Assembly: GCA_963693315.1 (NCBI GenBank)
Contig: OY856186.1
Location: 377,854,656-377,918,655 of the forward strand
DNA from: Diogma glabrata
Taxonomy: Eukaryota > Arthropoda > Insecta > Diptera > Cylindrotomidae
Length of the DNA stretch: 64,000 nt
Reading direction: 5' to 3'
Below the pieces are notes generated by a model. That model worked only from the letters and a program-made list of their open reading frames with translations, ran no database searches and was not told the DNA's origin. This document shows positions 12,549 through 23,714 of the stretch, one piece after another. Position numbers and translations under genes: made by a program. Each line of letters starts with the position of its first letter. Positions within the stretch are counted from its first letter, which is position 1.

Positions 12549-15500
12549 GTTCCATTAAACGACTAAAGAAATTGAAGACCTTGCATCAGAAGAGAGACCA
12601 ATCCAATTTTTTAAACTAGAAAAAAATAGAAAAAAATTAATTAAGAAAAATTTGATTCAAGGTGTGAGAAGCCCGAGTCACATGCAACAAAAATGGCGGT
12701 AGAACACGGCTTGGGCTTCTCATACTTACCTATTTATAGGGACAGTATCAGCTTACTCAGAATTTTCGAGTTCGTTCAGGCCTACACATAGCAACAAAAA
12801 ATTATTTGTGAGATATTACTTTAATAACGCAACGGGTTTGACAAAGTTTTGGTGGAGGTTTTCTTTAGGTGAAAAACGGACAGTTTCTTTATACAAAATA
12901 TGCTTTTGATGCTAGTGCCAGATATGTTTTAAAATCCACGATTACACTTAAATACAATTACAATTACAATTAATTTTGTCGTTTGTTTTATTTAGCCAGA
13001 AATTTCCACAGTAAGACAAAAAACTCCTGGAGACTTGAATGATCCAAACAATTAGATTGCTTAAGAAGAAATATTGTTTAACCAGTTGGTCTGCATATTT
13101 ACCTAGGTGGTTGTATGCTCCAAATCGTGTATATCTCATTTTTCAGGCACATCCAATGACATAGATATAATCCGGCCTGCAGATTGAATCAGAAGAAATA
13201 TTCGGACAAATTTTCAAAGTTTTTGAAAACGATTGACAGCCAAGAAATTAAATATCAAAGCACAGTGCGCCTATCAACTTGCTTTAATTATTTAATTGTC
13301 TGAATTAACGAACTTTCTTTGTCATCTTTCGCATGCTCCCGTTTCACTTGAATGCATCCTCGTTTCTTTAAGATTAAATAATTATAGAGCTTTTTCCTTG
13401 CGTTTCAATAGTAACTTATTTGCTGCGGTCTGGTACTTTATTGTGTAAGTTATCCTGATTGTTTTAATGAAAAACTCCAATTGGTCTTCCTCTGGTTTCT
13501 AAAGTGAGAAGTTCTCTGAGGCTGATAATGTGTGTTGAAGAATTTGTATTTATGGTCCAACAAAGAAGCTTGTTTTAAAACATGGTAGTTGCATGAATGT
13601 GGCCATTCCTCGCTTCTGATTGCAATTCAAAGAGTGGGTGTACTGCTCTTGTAGGTAATAAATATAATGCTGTTAGCATATAAAAATTGGAGTGACTGTC
13701 GTTCTAATGTCCAGTAAACTTGTTTTCGTTTTTTGGTATATCCTCATTCCGGTAGCATTTCTGATGGTATATCCTCCTTCCCTCATACTCATGTAATGCA
13801 TCCAGATGCTAAAATAATATTTTTTGTTGGTGAATTCGTTAATTACAATGTACACATATGTTGTATTTCTGCAAATTAATTAAATAAGTGAGACTGTCCG
13901 CCCATGATTACCGAACAAACGAAATATCGAAATATGAATGCTAGATTTTAGTTCCTTACAGAGCAGACCTCTGTCTTATTTCAACTTTTAATAAAATACA
14001 ACACTGTATTTGTTTTTATTTGCTTGTTGAAAAACCAATATGTTATTTAATAAGCTTTTAAATTCAATTTGCCTTTACTTTAAGAAGCAATCAAACTCAA
14101 GTCACTTGAGAATGTAAAACTAAAATGTTTTTCATATATGAAAACATAAAAGGAAAAATAAGAAAACATCTAGTGTTTGTTGTATTTTTCTCAAGTTTTC
14201 ATGTACAACGCTATTTTTATCCCAGGCATTTAAGAAAAAAATCTCAAATAGAAATCAACAAAACGACAACAAAATTAAATATTCCCTAGCGATGAGATAA
14301 AGTAAGACAGTACAAGATTACAATGTACCAAACCAACAAAACGAAAAATAAACTCAATCAAACAAACAAACAACCAACAATTAAATTAAAATGGAAAATA
14401 ATTTTCAAAATAATAAAAATAAAATTGAAAGTAAAACAAAAAGTAAAAAGAAAAATAGAAAAAGCACATGCAAAGCTTTATCTGTTGTGACTCGATAAGT
14501 TGGGAGTTTTAACCAATTGCACTAGGGTTGAATCAAAATTGTTTTAGCTCAAACTTTTGAGCCCCCCAAACCATTGATTCAATTATTTAAATTATTTAAA
14601 TAAAGATAATGTCTTCATAAAGACTTATACCGAAATGTTTATTTATAAAACTTCTCATCCATTTTTATTCGTGTTTAATGGGAGGAATTGAACTATGTTT
14701 CTTAAAGAAAACGAAAAACGCTTCCCAGGAAAATAAATTTTTCAAATTTAAATAAATAAACAATTTGTGTAACTTTCAATTTTAAGTGTTTTTTTTTGTT
14801 TATTTTAATTAAAATATTTTGAAAAAAAAAAATGAAAAAAAAATTTGGATTACAAAAGTTTCCTTATCTACTTTTATTTTGATTCAGATTATTAATCAAT
14901 TAAATGGTTAGAGAATTGGGAAAGAGATTTAGCAAAAATGGAGTTTGATGTGTTTGTAAATAAAATTTGTTTTGTAATTAATTTTAGAGTTAGACGATGT
15001 TGTTCTAAATCTGCTTTTAAATAGGTTTTGGTTGTTGTTGTTAACAGTACCACAAAAACAATGAATCTCTACAGTCTGTATCGTTAATGCAACAAAAACA
15101 AATTATTGTACATTTATAAATTGGTATGGTGTTTGATTGTAAGTTGGAACAATTAGGAAAATGTTCAGAGGTTTCCATTTATCTCAATTGTTGTGATTAC
15201 GCTTTTTCATTCCAACAAATAAAAATTAACCCAATTAACCCACACCCACACAAAAATAAACAAATGAAACAGACAGAGAAAAATCACTCACATAAACAAC
15301 CTCATTTTATCATATCTAAACATGGGTTCTTCAAAATTTAAGGAAATTATTAATATTGCAAAACTATCACAGTTAAAACCCATAAATTGGATCCCCCTAT
15401 TCACATCACCCAACATCAACGCACCTGCGCAGATTAATTTAATTTATTTTGATTTTAGTTTAAAACAAGTAAAAAACATATTTGTTTCACAATAAAAAAC

Positions 15501-17033
15501 AATTGATTATACATCGAAATATAAGAACAGTTTAATGTTTAAAAAAAAAATATGCATTACAGTGGAACGTCATAAATTGACAGATATTATTTATGAAATA
15601 AATCTGATAGCAGGAAATGATGTAATTATGTAGGAACTTAAGAAGACGATAGATAATCTAGAATTCTGATTACAAATAAACCAATAAGTCCAACACAAAA
15701 TGCTGGACGAATCTAAGCCAGGCTTTATTCAGCACGAAATCTGTCTCAATATCTGCTTATTACAAAAAATGGAAGAAGTTTTTATTCGAGAAATGTCTTT
15801 CTACAAAGAAGCCGCTAAAATCTGTGTTCTCTCAATATCTTTTGACATGGTATGGCCTTATACATATATTGTGGTACCTATGGTTAGTTTCTTACTGAAA
15901 CAGTTGTCAGGAACAAAGGAACAAATTTAAATCTCAATTTTTACTGAATACCTAGTTACGGCTTGTAACATTTAGTTTATAAAAACACGGTGTCGGTGTA
16001 GGTTAATACTCTGCCATAGAATTTTAAATATGTATACGTTAAAAAATCAAATTATTTATATTACGTTATATTAAAATGAATATAACTCCAAGACAAATTG
16101 CCGAAAAAAAATTATTCTTAATTTAAAAGAAGATTGAATGCCTAACAACCTTGAATAAGAATAAGAATAAGATATTAATTTTTCTTTAAAATAAATTGAA
16201 TAAGCTCTTCCTTATTTACTTTGACAACGATTTTAAAACTTTTCCTTCAATCCAATTGAGTAATTTATGCACGAGTAGTCTTATTTAAATTCCCTTTCAG
16301 ATTATGTCAACAATTCAATCATAAAACGCAAAACAACTTTAGTATAAACAAAAACAAATTTTATATCTTATATTCTTCTTTCCTAATCAAAAATTCAACA
16401 TTTTTAGACAAACAGAAATAATAAAAATTTAAAATCATTAATTAACAATGAGAAGGAATGAAATGCACAGGAGAAGTAATATTAATTCAATCTCTTTGAT
16501 ACTTGCAGTAACAGTATGAATATTAAAGATTATTTAGGATTAAAGAAATTTTTGTTTTTTATTTATTTAATTACTTTATTTTTCAATACAATCCATTTTA
16601 AAAACACAGCAATTAATCTGCAACTTAATATTCCTCAACTATTCCTATTTGTTGAAAATAGATTAAACAAAAACTGCTTAATGGTATTTCATGACATCCA
16701 AATAATAATTTTTATTCGTCAAAATATTAATAATAAAAATTTTTATTTTAAAAATGCGCATAAAGCACGATTATTGTCTAAACCCTGATACTAATGCATT
16801 AATTCCGATATGAAAGTAAGGCCACCACACATCCCCATAATTTTGAATTATACTGCTGAAATACATGTTATAAAAATTGTTGTCGAATAACCTGGACAAC
16901 GTCAACTTACCCACATACGCAAGAATTATGAATGTTTCTTTGTTCTGCATATTTAAGTGCGTTTTGATTCAATCATCAAATTGCGAATCATGCATATAGT
17001 CGTTGTTCACCTTAGAATATATATATAAACTAG
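12549..17033. other. AT-rich DNA, no confirmed gene
   Basis: Apart from a possible scrap of Helitron frame at 12549-12615, nothing coding is recognised. A hairpin at 12661-12726 pairs GTGTGAGAAGCCCGAG with CTTGGGCTTCTCATAC. Reading frames such as 15700-15930 (ATG start, 76 residues) and 16516-16788 (ATG start, 90 residues, AT-driven composition) match no family I know and are probably chance. Confidence 0.5.
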
Positions 17034-17062
17034 GGGACCCCTGTGCTTTTGCACAAAATATT
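17034..17062 (-). mobile_element. Helitron-like 3' terminus
   Basis: Read on the minus strand, this stretch holds a hairpin (TGTGC-AAAA-GCACA), then the palindrome GGGGTCCCC, and ends in CTAG followed by T. The layout and several bases (AAGCAC then a G-rich/C-rich pair then CTAGT) match the ends of the palindrome at 12047-12548. The body would extend to the right from 17063, but its other end was not found. Confidence 0.5.
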
Positions 17063-18188
17063 TTTTCGTAATTTAATAACATTAAACTAATTTAAAAAAA
17101 GCCCTGTTTGCAACGTCTAGTTCAGGCAAAGCATAAACTGAAACTGAAATTAAAATTTAAATTTCGTTTGTTGTTTCGTTTATTTTTTTAATCGTTTAAT
17201 TTTTTTATATTCTCTTCTTTCCTTTCCTCATTTTCTCCTTGCCTAAGATATGGCTACGCTTTTTCGTTTTTTGTGTATTATATATATGATTTAGAGATAA
17301 CATAACTTTAAAATTGTATAAAAGAAGACATAAAAAGGTGATATATAGTCTGTTATAGTCAATTTCTCTTTTTTCCATTTCGATTTATTTTTATGCCAAA
17401 AAATATAAAATGCTTTTTTCATAGTAAATCAAATCAAGATGCCGACAAAATAAGAAATTGGAACCCGATTGTTTCCCATTTTTTGAAATTTTGATAATCG
17501 TTAGCTTAATAAAAAATTAATACGTGTTTTGACACAGGATGGCTCCAAATTTCTTAAGAAATATAGTGACAATCAAAGATTAAAGTTAAAATGTGCTCGA
17601 ACGGGTTATTTAATTCGAGGAAATTTTTTTTGTAAGGTATTTAGTGTGGCTTTATAAAAATATTATATTGACAAAAGAAATGGTACCTGGATTAGCTTCG
17701 TGTATTCTGTCTTCTGTCTAAATAAGACCAGTTCATCTTAAGTTTTTATTCCATCTAGTGCCATCCGCATGACATATGGATGTTTCCGAAGCTATGCCAA
17801 TTCAAAAAATATTCGCTGACAAGTTTGTCACCTACCAGTGATTCTTCTATGCCTCTGATGGTTTTTCATACCCTTATTCAATTTTCGACAAAAATACTTC
17901 AAGACGTTGGTTAATTGATGGTGAGCATCAGTTAATAAGTGCTTTGTTCATAGTGAAATACATATTTTTCTGCTGGTGGTGCCATAAACAGGACCCCGAT
18001 GTCCCCCTACATCGATTCGGGTATCGCATTGCTAACGTAGTAGTATTTTTCTGTGTCAGAAGTACACTTAAAATGTTTAAACTGTAATTCGGCCTTTGAA
18101 CTGTTTAAACATATATTCCATTGAAATTACCTTTACATAAGACTTCTTCAAAAATAACAAACAATTTTTTTGGAAAGAAATATTCTAG
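17063..18188. other. AT-rich DNA, no gene seen
   Basis: No supported coding region. Part of it may be the body of the Helitron-like element whose end lies at 17034. Confidence 0.5.
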
Positions 18189-19080
18189 TCCAGTAACTTT
18201 GTCGCCTGAGAGTATGGGGTAGTATGCGTCAAATCCGGTAGTTCTGCTTTTTGCAGACTTGTTTATGATGTTGGCCCCTAATGAATAATCCAAGATTGTG
18301 ACCTCGAGCGCCGAACGCAACTTTGTCAAAAATTGAAAAAACCGCGAAAAATCGTTATTTTTTCAAATTTTGGCGATTATAACCCTAAAGGACTGGTTTT
18401 TTCTTTACACTTTCTAGGACGGTTTTACATTAGGATAAATTTGCTACAATATGATACTAAAACTGTCTCTATAGAACCAATAGTTTCCGAGATTAAGTCT
18501 CAAAAATCGAAAAAATCGTTATTTTTTCAAATTTTGGCGATTATGGCCCTAAAGGACTAGTTCTTGAAAAAAAGTAGACTAAATTTGCTACAATATGATA
18601 CTAGAAATGTCTCTGTAGACCCAATAGTTTCCGAGATTGAGCCTTTCAAAATTTATCATTTTTTTAACTTCGCAATATTTCGCAATATTTTGCAATATTT
18701 TAGACATTATTTTAGTCACTCGAAAATTCATTCAGAACAACAGAATTGCAAAAAATTGCGCATATCGAAAAAAATTAAAAACTTTGAACTGCTTAATCTC
18801 GGAAACTATTGGGTCTACAGAGACAGTTTTAGTATCATATTGTAGAAAATTTAGTCTACTTTAAAACCGTTCCAAGAAAGTATAAAGAAAAAACAAGTCC
18901 TTTAGGGTTATAATCGCCAAAATATGAAAAAATAACGATTTTTCCGATTTTTGACAAAGCTGCGTTCGGCGCTCAAGGTCACAAACTTGGATTTTTCATT
19001 AGGCCAACATCATAAACAAGTCTGCAAAAAATCAGAACTACCGGATTTGACGCATACTGTGATGTATAAAGTTACTGGAC
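18189..19080. mobile_element. 892-bp long inverted repeat element, class unknown
   Basis: It begins GTCCAGTAACTTT and ends with the exact complement. The arms are roughly 310-320 bp and similar over almost their full length, with small indels. The left side also has an internal direct duplication: TTTTTTCAAATTTTGGCGAT occurs near 18359 and 18522, and GCTACAATATGATACTA near 18442 and 18587. Reading frames on the arms are by-products of the repeat. A transcript would fold into long double-stranded RNA. No duplication of the target is clear. Confidence 0.75.
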
Positions 19081-19300
19081 CATTAGATTTAAATACATAA
19101 TACGATAAAATATATATGATTCAAAATCATAGAGGTGAGCATTTTACGTTTTCAAAAGTTTGAGATATTAAGTTGTTTTGTGAACATAACTAACAAGAGG
19201 AGTTTATAGTGCCATTTGTTATGAATCTTTTCTGAAAAGAGTCCCGCACAAAAATATATAATTTCGAAATTATACCTGTTAATATGAGTTATGACAGAGT

Positions 19301-21434
19301 CGTGAATCATTTCGGGAACAATTTTAAAATCCATTTAAAACAATAATATAATTAAGATATTTAAAAATTGCCTCAATAAATTGTAATAACCAGGTTCCTA
19401 ACTTGGAAAATAATGTGATTTCTAATATTTTTACAATCAAAACATTTATTTTTTAAACTATTGTCACAATTTTGTAAATGGTGTAAATTCTGATACAAAA
19501 CTTCAATTTATTTTTTACATGCTTACACTATGCGGAGTGTTAATAATATAAATCAACAAATTTGAAGGACATTTTCGTCCGGTGCAAGCACGATTTATGA
19601 TTACTCATTATGGATTTATTTGCCTTTTTTGTGACGATCCCGGAAATGATGACGATGTTCCCAGAATGATGATGGCGTTCCGTAAATGACAGTGGCGTTC
19701 CCTGAATGATCACAACGCTCCGTTTATGTGATAATTTATACAAGAAAATAATTTTTTTCAGTATTAAAGGTATAATGGTATTTGTACTTCAGGTATTAGG
19801 TACATGAAAATCAAAGTTTCATTTTAAAATCTAATAACAATAAACTTTGTTGTTGCAAACAATAGAAGTAAAGTATTAAGAATCTTACTAATTGCACATT
19901 ATCGTTAATATGACTTGCACATTATTATTAATTGCACATTATCATTAATATGTCTGAATCTAATGTTTCTGATGGTACTGGAGTTTCTCGCTCTCTATCA
20001 TCGACCACAGTTGGCGGCAGTTTAATTTCTCGAAATAATTTTGAAAATTAATACAATAATATGGACACATTAGCAGCTTTCCACTAGACAATCTTAGTTA
20101 CGTTCATGATCCCGGGGATAGCGTCTACTTTTTCAGGCAGTATGTTTTTAATTCCAAGTATTTCATCATTAGTGACTGCATGGAGAAAACAGTTAAATTT
20201 TTATTAAATGGACAAAATCTGCAGCTTTGTTAACATCTCTACCTCATATTACTTAACCATCAGCAGAATTTTTTAGCACTTCTCCTACGCCATCCATTGG
20301 ACCTTTACCATGCCCTGGCTCACTGAATGTCTATAATGTTGAAACGGTTATTTGTAGAAATTGGTCTATTAAAGTTTTAATCCATAAGTAAATACAACAG
20401 CAGTTTCTATATTGGGCTGTTACCGTCCGAAAAAACGTGAAGGGTATTAACATGTTGCCTAATGCCTAGTACTCAATATATTCTGTAACGACTAACGCAG
20501 ACTTCATGTGACCTATAGAGTTCATACAATATAATCCAGATGATCTAAATTATCACTTTCAGTGACAAATGAAACAGTCTGTACAGACGTATCGTTTTAG
20601 GCATACAAAATAACAGTGTTGATCGATGATTGACTTTTTGATGCTGCGAATCTAATTGATTGAATACTTTTCGCATATTTTTAATATAATCCTCAGCAAA
20701 ATCAATTTGAATCATAATCTCTGTCTCCTAAATTATTTTTCAGTTCTCTTTTTGCCCTCAAATTTTCGCTAATTTCATAAACATGTTTTTCCATTGCAAA
20801 AATATCTTCATATAAACACGGAAATTGTCATTTCGGGAACGCCCATCATGTACGGGAACGTTCCCGAAATTTCCGTTCCTGAAATGATTATCTGACAAAT
20901 GTTCTCACATCACGATTGGCCCCTATATTGTAGATGTCAGTTGTAGAGGTTATTAACAAGTGAGCTGTAATATTAATTAGAATTATGCAAAAGTTTATTA
21001 TTTTCCGAAAAACTAATCGTATAAAACTCCGTTCCCGAAGTGACAGGGAATTAAAGTACGCTGTACATATATCGAATGAAACCATTCTACCGAATAAAAT
21101 CAATTATTTATTTTCGTAAATATGTCAAACACCGTTTATTCTGATTTATAAACTTCACACTTTTGCTCCCTAACGTGCTCTATGATATGTTTTTTTAGTT
21201 ACACCGACCGATTTTAACTGCGTTCACGAAATGATTTAATAAATATCGGACAACAATTTAGTTGCCAAAATATGAAAAATTAAAATGATATGATTTTAGT
21301 TTATAGATATATTCTTAATTTAATGATATTCAAAGCTAATACTACAATATGACATTTTTATTTTATATTTTTAAACATTTTAATCTTATTTGAACTTTGA
21401 AATATAGTTTACGGACGCGTTCACAAAATGACTA
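19301..21434. repeat. dispersed motif GCGTTCCCGAAATGA, about 11 copies, both orientations
   Basis: The motif appears as a tandem run of five diverged 20-bp units at about 19633-19732, and as single copies near 19307 (reverse), 20828 (reverse), 20851-20890 (back-to-back copies), 21030, 21220 and 21417. Intervening sequence is ordinary AT-rich DNA without a recognisable gene. The motif is GC-richer than its surroundings and is kept with limited variation, so it is unlikely to be chance. Confidence 0.6.
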
Positions 21435-23585
21435 TTTAAGCCTTACTTTGTTTAAAAATCAAACAAGGGATTATAACTAAAACTAAGTATGCAAAGGGCA
21501 TATGCCTATGTACCACATCAATAAATTTAAATACATATTGTATTAACATCATGTTATTATTTAAACAAAAACTTTGTCAGAAGCAAAATGCTCACCTCTC
21601 TGATTTTGACCCATATACTTTCTTCACTGAAAAGATCACAGTGTCACATTGCACGGTTGTTACTTGTAACACACGTTTTAAGTTCGTAAGACTGCAAAAA
21701 AAACACTATCTACCCACTGTCAGTAAAAGCGTAAGTTGAATATTCTCTGAACCAGAGTTAACAATCAAACGGTTCGATAGGATGCAGAACGAAACATCTC
21801 GTATATGTTCACTATTCAAAAAAATGTTTAACATCTAAGATAATTTCAATAGAATTTTTCTTCAGTAAACATTCCATGAGTCTAGCGTGGCTGTAGCATG
21901 GATGATTAGCATAAAAAATAACTGAATATGTTCACAAAAAAGGCGTCGTTTTGTAATGAACACTGTATTCTTGATAGTGGACTCACTATCAGGAAGTTTA
22001 GAGGAAATGCGTGCCATGAGATTTTTAATTTCCAACTAGCTTTAGTCCGTGAGTTCGAAGATGTTTACCTCAGCCCAAATACCGAATCGTTCGTAAAAGT
22101 TTCACCAGAGAACGGGTTCAAAAGAGCAAATTCAGGAACAGGGACTCAGACGACCCCAAAAGACGGAGGAGAGACAGAATCTACTTATTGCATTTAAAGA
22201 AAAATTAAAATATATCAATCACCCAGGGTTGTAGAGGAGCCAAATTTTTGATGCCAACAAAAACTTATTAAGCAATTCATCTTGAATAAATTATACAATG
22301 CAATTAACCACAATATACAACTGATGTGCCGATTGATCAGGCGATCGATGAATAAGACTAACCAGATGATAAAATAAGCCATAGTTATCAAGCGATGTGC
22401 CAATGATCCCGACGATTGTTGTATATAAATAACCAGAAGATATGATAAGCAATAATTATACAACGTGTTGAATTCAAAATAATTGAAGTAATATTAATTA
22501 TGATACATAACCTTTTTGTATTCCTTACTGGAATCATTAAAACGGATGTAATATTTTTCCTCCCAGTAGATGTTACAAGGCAAGTTCAAGTATTACAACA
22601 ACAAAAAACACTTAATATGTCATTCCACTTAGGCTTGTGAAATCTCACTGCCAATGCTAGTGGTACGTGATATCTCAGTGATATGTGATTAAAAAAATGT
22701 AGAAATAAAAAAACTGATCCCTCCATATGGGAATCGTCAGGTCCTTGGTGTTTTTTCATTGTTTCATCTGTAAACATGGCCAAGTTTCTGTTGTTTTGAA
22801 TTTATAAATGATAACATCGTGATTTGAAATACTGCTTACACCTCCTAAAAATTGTTCGAATACAGACCATGACAAAATTGATAAAATTATTTCTTTATTA
22901 ATCACTCAAGTCATGCGTCTTTGAGCGTATATACGACTTCATGATTGAAGTGATAAATTTCTTACTTACATGCATTACAAAGGTTTTCTAGACTATTCAG
23001 TCGCACCCACTTCTCACTTATTTTTAGGGTTTACTTAGACGTTTTAGGAGTTGGAGTATTCAAAATCGATCCAAATAGCAAAGCGAAAATTTTCGGCTTT
23101 TCAAACAGCTAATTTGAAATCCAATGGTAAACTTTTCTGGTCTATGGAAGTAATAACAGTCTATAATGCTTTTAAATCTTAGATTAATTCTCTGTGCTTA
23201 ATAATTAATTGTTAATAAGTAATATTGGTATGGGTTGTGTTTGATTGTGATTCAAATGAATTGTGAAATTGGCAAACATTCTAGGAATTTCATGTGCATA
23301 AAACATAACATCACTGTTTCCGATGTACAGGAAAACAAAAATGGTTCATATAATGGAGGTTTTTATCTTGATATTATAGTCGATCAACTCATATTTAATA
23401 GGCTGATTAATCGTTTTTTTTCAGTACTGAAATTTATTTTTGAGCTTGTTTATAAAAAGGGTTGTTGAAATATTGTGCCTGAAAGCTTGTCCAAAATGTT
23501 TTTAGAGGATTGTTATTCTAAATGAATTAGTTGTTTTAAAAATTAATGTTTGTCTGTCTGCTGGCCAGCCGGCCGTCATTACCTA
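21435..23585. other. AT-rich DNA, no gene seen
   Basis: No supported gene. Reading frames at 21928-22197 and 23235-23468 (both ATG starts, 89 and 77 residues) resemble no family I know. 23551-23585 (GTCTGTCTGCTGGCC and following) looks like a retroelement tail. CGACA at 23586-23590 is the left target duplication of the Transib element. Confidence 0.5.
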
Positions 23586-23590
23586 CGACA

Positions 23591-23626
23591 CACAATGGTT
23601 CAAAACCTATTAAAACACGCGCATAA
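23591..23626 (+). repeat. Transib left terminal inverted repeat
   Basis: 36 bp starting CACAATGGTTCAAAAC and ending ACACGCGCATAA. It is complementary to 30861-30896 with two mismatches. The first seven bases, CACAATG, resemble a recombination signal heptamer. Confidence 0.8.
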
Positions 23627-23714
23627 TTATTTTGCTCCCTTTTAAATAATTCTACATGGATGTTTAGTATTTTTTTCGTGTAAATACTGATTCTTGAAGT
23701 GTTTTGAAGTATAT

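Noticed and set aside
15700..15930. ATG-started 76-residue frame
   Set aside because: No family recognised, no neighbouring gene features, and the length is within chance for this composition.
21928..22197. ATG-started 89-residue frame
   Set aside because: No recognisable domain; possible exon but nothing supports it.
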